64,000 bases of DNA. Origin: Micromonospora avicenniae. GTDB taxonomy: Bacteria > Actinomycetota > Actinomycetes > Mycobacteriales > Micromonosporaceae. The translations under genes were made by a program, and so were the position numbers. The stretch spans positions 372,001-436,000 of the forward strand of contig NZ_FTNF01000001.1 of assembly GCF_900156065.1 (NCBI RefSeq), written 5' to 3'. Numbering within the stretch: position 1 is the stretch's first letter; every line of letters begins with the position of its first letter. The notes beneath the pieces were generated by a model. The model did not search any database, was not told the origin of the DNA, and saw nothing but the letters and a program-made list of their open reading frames with translations. This document shows, piece by piece, positions 61,431 through 64,000 of the stretch.

Positions 61431-62008
61431 GACGTCTCCTCCTCGGCCGACTCCGCGGCCTTCTTCTCGGGGATGCTCGGCGGGGCGGGTGCGGGACCGG
61501 CCTCGGTGACCGTGACCGACTCGAGGACAGCCTCGGTAGGGGTGCCCTCCGATGTGGTGGGTCCGGTGGCGGCGGGGTTGACCAGTGCCGCCGACTCCGT
61601 CGGGGTGGCCGGCTGCCCCGCGGCGGGGGGTGGCTCGTTGGCCGCGGCGGCGGTCGCCTCGGCGAGGCGGACGTTCTCCCGGCGGAAGGTTTCGTAGATC
61701 TGGCTGAGGGACTGCTTCTGAGCCATCGTCAGGTCGGGGTCCACGGCGATGGCGGCGAGCACACCGTGCCCCTCCTTGTCGTCCAACAGCCCGGCCCGCA
61801 GGTACATCGCCGGGGTCGAGACCCGCAGGGCGCTGGCGAGCTGCTGCAGCACCTCGGCACTCGGCTTGCGCAGGCCGCGTTCGATCTGGCTGAGGTACGG
61901 GTTGCTGACTCCCGCCTGCTCGGCGAGCTGACGCAGCGAGATCTTCGCGTTGCGCCGCAGGTCGCGAATGAACCCGCCGATGTCGGGAAGGTCCTTGCCG
62001 GTGGCCAT
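61427..62008 (-). CDS. XRE-family regulator upstream of the HbhA-like gene
   Basis: 193 residues from the ATG at 62008. HTH at about 10-70 (IRDLRRNAKISLRQLAEQAG, VSNPYLSQIERGLRKPSAEV), then a helical part and a Pro/Thr/Ala-rich tail ending EEETS. Counterpart of Rv0474 (memory). The stop overlaps the HbhA-like start, so they form an operon, probably self-regulated through the dyad at 62040. Confidence 0.9.
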   Translation of the reverse strand: MATGKDLPDIGGFIRDLRRNAKISLRQLAEQAGVSNPYLSQIERGLRKPSAEVLQQLASALRVSTPAMYLRAGLLDDKEGHGVLAAIAVDPDLTMAQKQSLSQIYETFRRENVRLAEATAAAANEPPPAAGQPATPTESAALVNPAATGPTTSEGTPTEAVLESVTVTEAGPAPAPPSIPEKKAAESAEEETS

Positions 62009-62014
62009 GACCCG

Positions 62015-62056
62015 ACGGTAGCCCGGAGTGCTAGCTACTGCAAGCAAAACGCTTGC
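62015..62056 (-). promoter_or_regulatory. XRE-hbhA leaderless promoter with dyad operator
   Basis: Minus strand: TTGCAG (62038-62043), 17 nt, TACCGT (62015-62020), 6 nt to the ATG. The dyad GCAAGC-AAAAC-GCTTGC (62040-62056) overlaps the -35; another GCTTGCC lies at 62083, over the -35 of the divergent hydrolase gene. Confidence 0.65.
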
Positions 62057-62120
62057 CGAAGTTAGCGGCATCTCAGCAATCAGCTTGCCTGATCGACCGC
62101 CTCCTGCCTACGGTGCTCCG

Positions 62121-62918
62121 ATGACCAAGATCGAAGTGAACGGCGCCATGCTGGCGTACGACGACGCGGGCGCCGGCAACCCGGTGGTGCTGCTGCACGC
62201 CGGCATCGCGGATCGGCGGATGTGGCGGGCGCAGATCGACGCGCTGTCCACCCGGTACCGGGTGCTGGCCGTGGACCTGCGCGGCTACGGCGAGTCCGAG
62301 TTGCCGCCGGCGCCGTTCGCCCACCACGACGACGTGGCGGGCCTGCTGGACGCGCTCGGCCTGCCCCGCGCCGCGCTCGTCGGCTGCTCGTTCGGCGGCC
62401 GGGTCGCCGTGGACACCGCGCTCGCCCACCCCGACCGGGTCTCCGCGCTGGCACTCTTCGGCGCGCCCGTCTCCGGCAACGAATGGTCCGAGGAGACCGA
62501 GCAGCTCTGGGAGGACCTGGTCGGCGACGTCGACCCGGAGGACTTCGCGGCCACCGCCGCCGGCGAGGTGCGGTTCTGGGTGGTGGGCCCGACCCGCCGA
62601 CCGGAGGACGTCGACCCCGAGCTGATCCGTTTCGCCGAGGAGATGGACCAGCGCGCCCTCGCGGCCGAACAGGCGCTCAGCGCCGTCGAGGTGGGCGAGC
62701 TGGACCCACCGGCGATCGACCGGTTCGCCGAGCTGGCCGTACCCGTGCTGGTCGGCACCGGCACCCATGACGTCGCGGACCTCCGCCGGCTCGCCGACCG
62801 CATCGCCGCCGAGGCACCGCAGGGCGTACGGATGCCGGACGTGCCGGACGCCGCCCACCTGGCCCCACTGGAGCGTCCGGAGCCGATCAACAAGGCGTTG
62901 CTCGACTTCCTGGCCTGA
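62121..62918 (+). CDS. Alpha/beta-fold hydrolase
   Basis: 265 residues. LLHAGIADRRMW oxyanion loop, RGYGESELPPAPF, nucleophile LVGCSFGGRVAVD, Asp in GTGTHDVADLR, His in DAAHLAPLERPE: full triad. Similar to 3-oxoadipate enol-lactonase-type hydrolases. Leaderless: TACGGT ends 6 nt before the ATG, with TTGCCT 18 nt further up. Divergent from the XRE-hbhA unit and may share its regulator. Confidence 0.88.
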   Translation: MTKIEVNGAMLAYDDAGAGNPVVLLHAGIADRRMWRAQIDALSTRYRVLAVDLRGYGESELPPAPFAHHDDVAGLLDALGLPRAALVGCSFGGRVAVDTALAHPDRVSALALFGAPVSGNEWSEETEQLWEDLVGDVDPEDFAATAAGEVRFWVVGPTRRPEDVDPELIRFAEEMDQRALAAEQALSAVEVGELDPPAIDRFAELAVPVLVGTGTHDVADLRRLADRIAAEAPQGVRMPDVPDAAHLAPLERPEPINKALLDFLA

Positions 62919-63050
62919 CGCGCGCACACGCCGGCACCGCGCCCCTCGACCGGTACGCGGTCAGGGCACGCCAGTCCCGGTGACGCCAGCACCCCCGGCC
63001 GGTGAGCACCCCGGCTCAGAGCGAGCAACACCGCTCGCCCGGCCCGGCCG

Positions 63051-63291
63051 ACGCTGCGCGCAACGCCCAGCACGGCTCGGCACGGCGCGCAACGCCCAGC
63101 ACGGACGTGGCCCGGACGGCCCAGCGCGACGCGGCCGGCCCAGCGCGGCACGGCACGGCGCGGCCCGGCACGGCCGGCACGGCACGGCCGGCAGGGCACG
63201 GCCGGCACGGCACGGCCGGCCCAGCGCGGCACGGCACGGCCGGCACGGCACGGCGGGGCCGGCACGGCACGGCGGGGGAAGGCAGGCCAGA
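63051..63291. repeat. GC minisatellite, left block
   Basis: Degenerate tandem repeats built from 5- and 10-bp units of the GGCAC/CGGCACGGCA type. Open frames here only reflect the repeat; no gene seen. Together with the palindrome and right block it fills 62919-63693, a gap of almost 800 bp. Confidence 0.75.
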
Positions 63292-63300
63292 TAGCAGTCG

Positions 63301-63346
63301 AGCGTGATACCCGAGAGGCATAAATATGCCTCTCGGGTATCACGCT
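63301..63346. repeat. Perfect 46-bp palindrome with AT-rich centre
   Basis: AGCGTGATACCCGAGAGG plus CATA forms a 22-bp left arm (63301-63322); after AA its exact complement follows (63325-63346). No mismatch. It stands out by its AT-rich centre (GGCATAAATATGCC) in a very GC-rich region. It lies between convergent genes and could be a terminator, a protein site or a recombination site. I cannot place it in a known family. Confidence 0.8.
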
Positions 63347-63540
63347 TTCACGGACCTATGTATGTGTGTCGGGCCGAGCCGAACCTGGCCAAGCCGTGCC
63401 GGGCCAAGTGGGGGCCGGTCAAGCCAAGCCGGGTCAAGCGGGTCCGCGCCGAGCGGGCCAGGCCGAGCCGGGCCGGGCCGAGTCGAGCCGGGCCGAGCCG
63501 AGCCGAGCCAGGCCAGGCGGAGCCGAGCCGAGCCGGGCCG

Positions 63541-63614
63541 AGCCAGGCCAGGCCGAGCCAGGCCAGGCCGAGCCAGGCCAGGCCGAGCCAGGCCAGGCCG
63601 AGCCAGGGCGGGCC
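63541..63614. repeat. 15-bp minisatellite, right block
   Basis: AGCCAGGCCAGGCCG occurs four times perfectly (63541-63600) and a fifth time in altered form. The same GAGCC/GGCC composition extends left to about 63370 in degenerate form. On the minus strand it reads as PGLAR repeats, which I take as chance. Confidence 0.8.
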
Positions 63615-63693
63615 AGGCCGGGCCGGGCTCGCCGAACAACGCGGAGCCCATCGAAACCGCGCCGAGCCGGAGTGTGGCCTGCGGTTTCCGGTG

Positions 63694-64000
63694 CTACCAG
63701 ACCGGACGGACCGCACCGACCGGCACGCCCCCGCCGAAGAGCGGCACCTCGGCGTACTCGGTGAGCACCGGCGCGTCGACGCCGAGCCGGCGCAGCGCGG
63801 AGACCAGCACCGGCATTCGGGCGCGGGCGGCACCGTCGTCGATCTTCAGGGCGACCGCACCCACGCCGGGAAGCGCCGCGGCGATCACGCCCTCCGCGCC
63901 GACCTTGGCGAGCAGACCCGGGATGCCACGCATCAGCCGGGTGTCGTCGGCCTGCGTACCGCCGACGATCTCCGGGTACGCCCGCATGGCGTCGGCCACC
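63694..64000 (-). CDS. Asparaginase II family protein, 3' part
   Basis: About 101 C-terminal residues, running off the window end. EIVGGTQADDTRLMRGIPGL and KVGAEGVIAAALP match the PF06089 L-asparaginase II family (not the AnsA/AnsB type). It hydrolyses asparagine to aspartate and ammonia if active. The N-terminal part is outside the window. Confidence 0.87.
   Translation of the reverse strand, partial: VADAMRAYPEIVGGTQADDTRLMRGIPGLLAKVGAEGVIAAALPGVGAVALKIDDGAARARMPVLVSALRRLGVDAPVLTEYAEVPLFGGGVPVGAVRPVW

Noticed and set aside
63340..63651. Minus-strand frame encoding PGLAR repeats.
   Set aside because: A 15-bp minisatellite is open in frame by arithmetic; no start signal, domain or neighbour supports a protein.
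1..64000. tRNA, rRNA, CRISPR array, prophage or integrase/transposase genes.
   Set aside because: I looked in the intergenic gaps for T-loop motifs, regularly spaced repeats and recombinase signatures and saw none. Small RNAs cannot be excluded by eye.

Overview
The window is very GC-rich, densely coded actinobacterial DNA with GTG/TTG starts and many 4-nt start/stop overlaps. It carries mycothiol genes (mshA, mca and a mycothiol-dependent isomerase-type protein), a BldN/RsbN sporulation sigma/anti-sigma pair, a Rex-controlled heme operon and an HbhA-like gene. This fits a sporulating actinomycete, most probably Micromonosporaceae (Micromonospora or a relative). The family call is inference; no rRNA is present to confirm it.

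Layout. 1-6000: two tandem TrmB/LuxR-type regulators, an FmdB zinc ribbon, a membrane-anchored lytic transglycosylase, a double GNAT protein and an XRE regulator whose upstream region holds two DnaA boxes. 6017-11806: rex-hemA-hemC-hemD-hemB operon behind a Rex operator. 12000-16700: a NarL-type two-component pair, a HAD phosphatase, a glutaredoxin-like protein and an AMP-ligase. 17100-23250: a leader ORF, bldN, rsbN, a HAD-IB phosphatase, an acyltransferase/epimerase pair, bS22 and a BldC-like protein. 23500-31500: a metallopeptidase/TetR/hydrolase cluster, proline dehydrogenase, a CGNR regulator, a sugar isomerase, Ppx/GppA and a Cys-cluster protein. 31600-42000: senX3-regX3/phoU, gpm, two MFS exporters, a histone-H1-like protein, a YbjN protein and mshA. 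42000-50200: SDR, methyltransferase, MarR/FMN reductase, murB, mycothiol enzymes, TetR and macro domain. 50200-56000: EI24 protein, an ABC exporter with its own two-component system, and a WYL regulator. 56000-62900: SDR, nucleotidyltransferase, VOC/CGNR pair, AlaX, hydrolase, DUF2516, HbhA-like and XRE. 62919-63690 has no gene: two GC-rich minisatellites flank a perfect 46-bp palindrome. The window ends inside an asparaginase gene.

Much of the middle (heme genes, glutaredoxin, HAD-IB, acyltransferase, epimerase, bS22, BldC-like, isomerase, Ppx, Cys-cluster protein, senX3-regX3, gpm, YbjN, mshA, SDR, murB, HbhA/DUF2516) has the same gene content as M. tuberculosis Rv0474-Rv0512, recalled from memory. 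It is therefore an old conserved core block into which lineage-specific regulators and exporters have been placed.

Regulatory DNA is unusually readable. About twenty genes have a TANNNT hexamer ending 6-8 nt before the start codon and no Shine-Dalgarno sequence, so they are probably leaderless. Several regulator genes sit next to clear dyad operators (Rex, TetR, MarR, CGNR, XRE). The less explained elements are a palindromic dispersed repeat present twice (5782-5850 and 31596-31718), the 46-bp palindrome at 63301, a leader ORF overlapping the bldN start, and a seven-codon ORF behind a paired TetR-type operator.
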